Shown one piece after another: positions 5,659 through 5,775 of a stretch of DNA of 5,775 nucleotides. Source of the stretch: Enterobacterales bacterium (GTDB lineage Bacteria; Pseudomonadota; Gammaproteobacteria; Enterobacterales; Succinivibrionaceae). Both the position numbers and the translations under genes were made by a program. The notes below the pieces were generated by a model. The model was not told where the DNA came from. It saw only the letters and a list, made by a program, of their open reading frames with translations, and did not search any database. The stretch is from the NCBI GenBank assembly GCA_900768635.1, contig CAAGDP010000048.1:1-5775 (forward strand). The letters are read 5' to 3'. The first letter of the stretch is position 1, and the number at the start of each line of letters is the position of its first letter.

Positions 5659-5775
5659 TGACATACTCCCCACGCATAAATGCGGGGGTTTCTAGTATCA
5701 ACAAATCTAGCCTACTTTTGTAGGTCTTACAAATTCTCCTCTAAGAGTTGATGCCCCAACTCTATAAATATTTAA
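5659..5775 (-). mobile_element. Right end of an IS200/IS605-type (tnpB-bearing) element, partial
   Basis: The stem CCCC(A)CGCA (5668-5676) pairs with TGCGGGGG (5681-5688) with one bulged A and a 4-base loop. On the minus strand it is followed by AGTATGTCA. A GC hairpin followed by GGGGAGTATGTCA is the recurring right terminus found downstream of tnpB in IS605/IS1341-type elements, so tnpB should lie to the right of 5775 and read leftwards. The exact boundary is set at 5659, by the TCA, with uncertainty of a few bases. The alternative is that this is a left end cut after TTAC (5653-5656), with genes running rightwards. These elements have no inverted terminal repeats and make no target duplication, so none is expected. 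Confidence 0.65.
5659..5775 (-). ncRNA. Candidate omegaRNA scaffold (TnpB guide RNA), 3' part
   Basis: Read on the minus strand, the sequence before the terminal hairpin folds well. AGAGTTG (plus 5744-5750) pairs with CAACTCT (5757-5763). CCTAC (5711-5715) pairs with GTAGG (5720-5724) across TTTT. ATCAAC (5697-5702) can pair with GTTGAT (5747-5752), which competes with the first stem and makes a pseudoknot-like arrangement. TnpB guide RNAs are known to come from the right end of the element, end in this kind of fold, and take the flanking DNA as guide. The guide here would start near minus-strand position 5658 (TTGTAATATCTTAACCTG). The 5' extent is outside the window. Confidence 0.5.

Noticed and set aside
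5668..5763. CRISPR-like repeat unit or ordinary terminator at the right edge
   Set aside because: There is only one unit with no repeat-spacer periodicity, and the plus-strand hairpin is not followed by a T-run. The IS605 terminal hairpin explains the sequence better.

Overview
The window reads as an accessory-type chromosomal segment from a low-to-moderate-GC bacterium. The transducer gene has a good Shine-Dalgarno (GGGGAG). The gene set fits an anaerobic, host-associated lineage such as Negativicutes, Clostridia or Succinivibrionaceae, but I cannot fix the taxon from sequence alone: a PD-(D/E)XK nuclease-family protein, an ISL3 transposase, an IS200/IS605 end, a DUF5718 protein and a 4-helix-bundle chemoreceptor.

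Layout. Positions 2-196 are the last 64 codons of a PD-(D/E)XK nuclease-family protein that begins outside the window. About 216-1526 is a degraded ISL3-family insertion sequence. Its transposase frame is open for 405 codons, but it lacks the first half of the N-terminal zinc ribbon and carries Tyr where the first catalytic Asp is expected. Only about 25 bases beyond the likely IS end lies an ArsR/SmtB-type metal-responsive repressor gene (1552-1914) with an intact alpha-5 zinc site. After 240-290 bases containing a TATAAT box comes a DUF5718 gene (2200-3030, possibly from 2158). Its motifs resemble the metal and catalytic residues of the fumarylacetoacetate hydrolase (FAH) fold. A clear intrinsic terminator closes that unit at 3100-3131.

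A gene-poor stretch of about 870 bases (3132-4004) follows. It is rich in small perfect inverted repeats, including a hairpin cluster at 3383-3486, a two-part stem followed by T9 at 3801-3850, repeated CTGTACA words, and a 16-base palindrome just upstream of the next gene. A complete methyl-accepting chemotaxis transducer gene (4005-5615) comes next.

The right edge (about 5659-5775) is the end of an IS200/IS605-type element. It shows the characteristic GC hairpin and, on the minus strand, RNA-like secondary structure consistent with the 3' part of a TnpB guide RNA (omegaRNA). The tnpB gene would lie to the right of the window and be read leftwards.

How the parts relate: the repressor and the DUF5718 protein are probably neighbours by descent, though no metal transporter is present here. 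The chemoreceptor is separately transcribed. Both edges of this three-gene block are marked by mobile elements. The left one has removed the natural upstream region of arsR. The right one sits 43 bases after the mcp stop and may have displaced its terminator.
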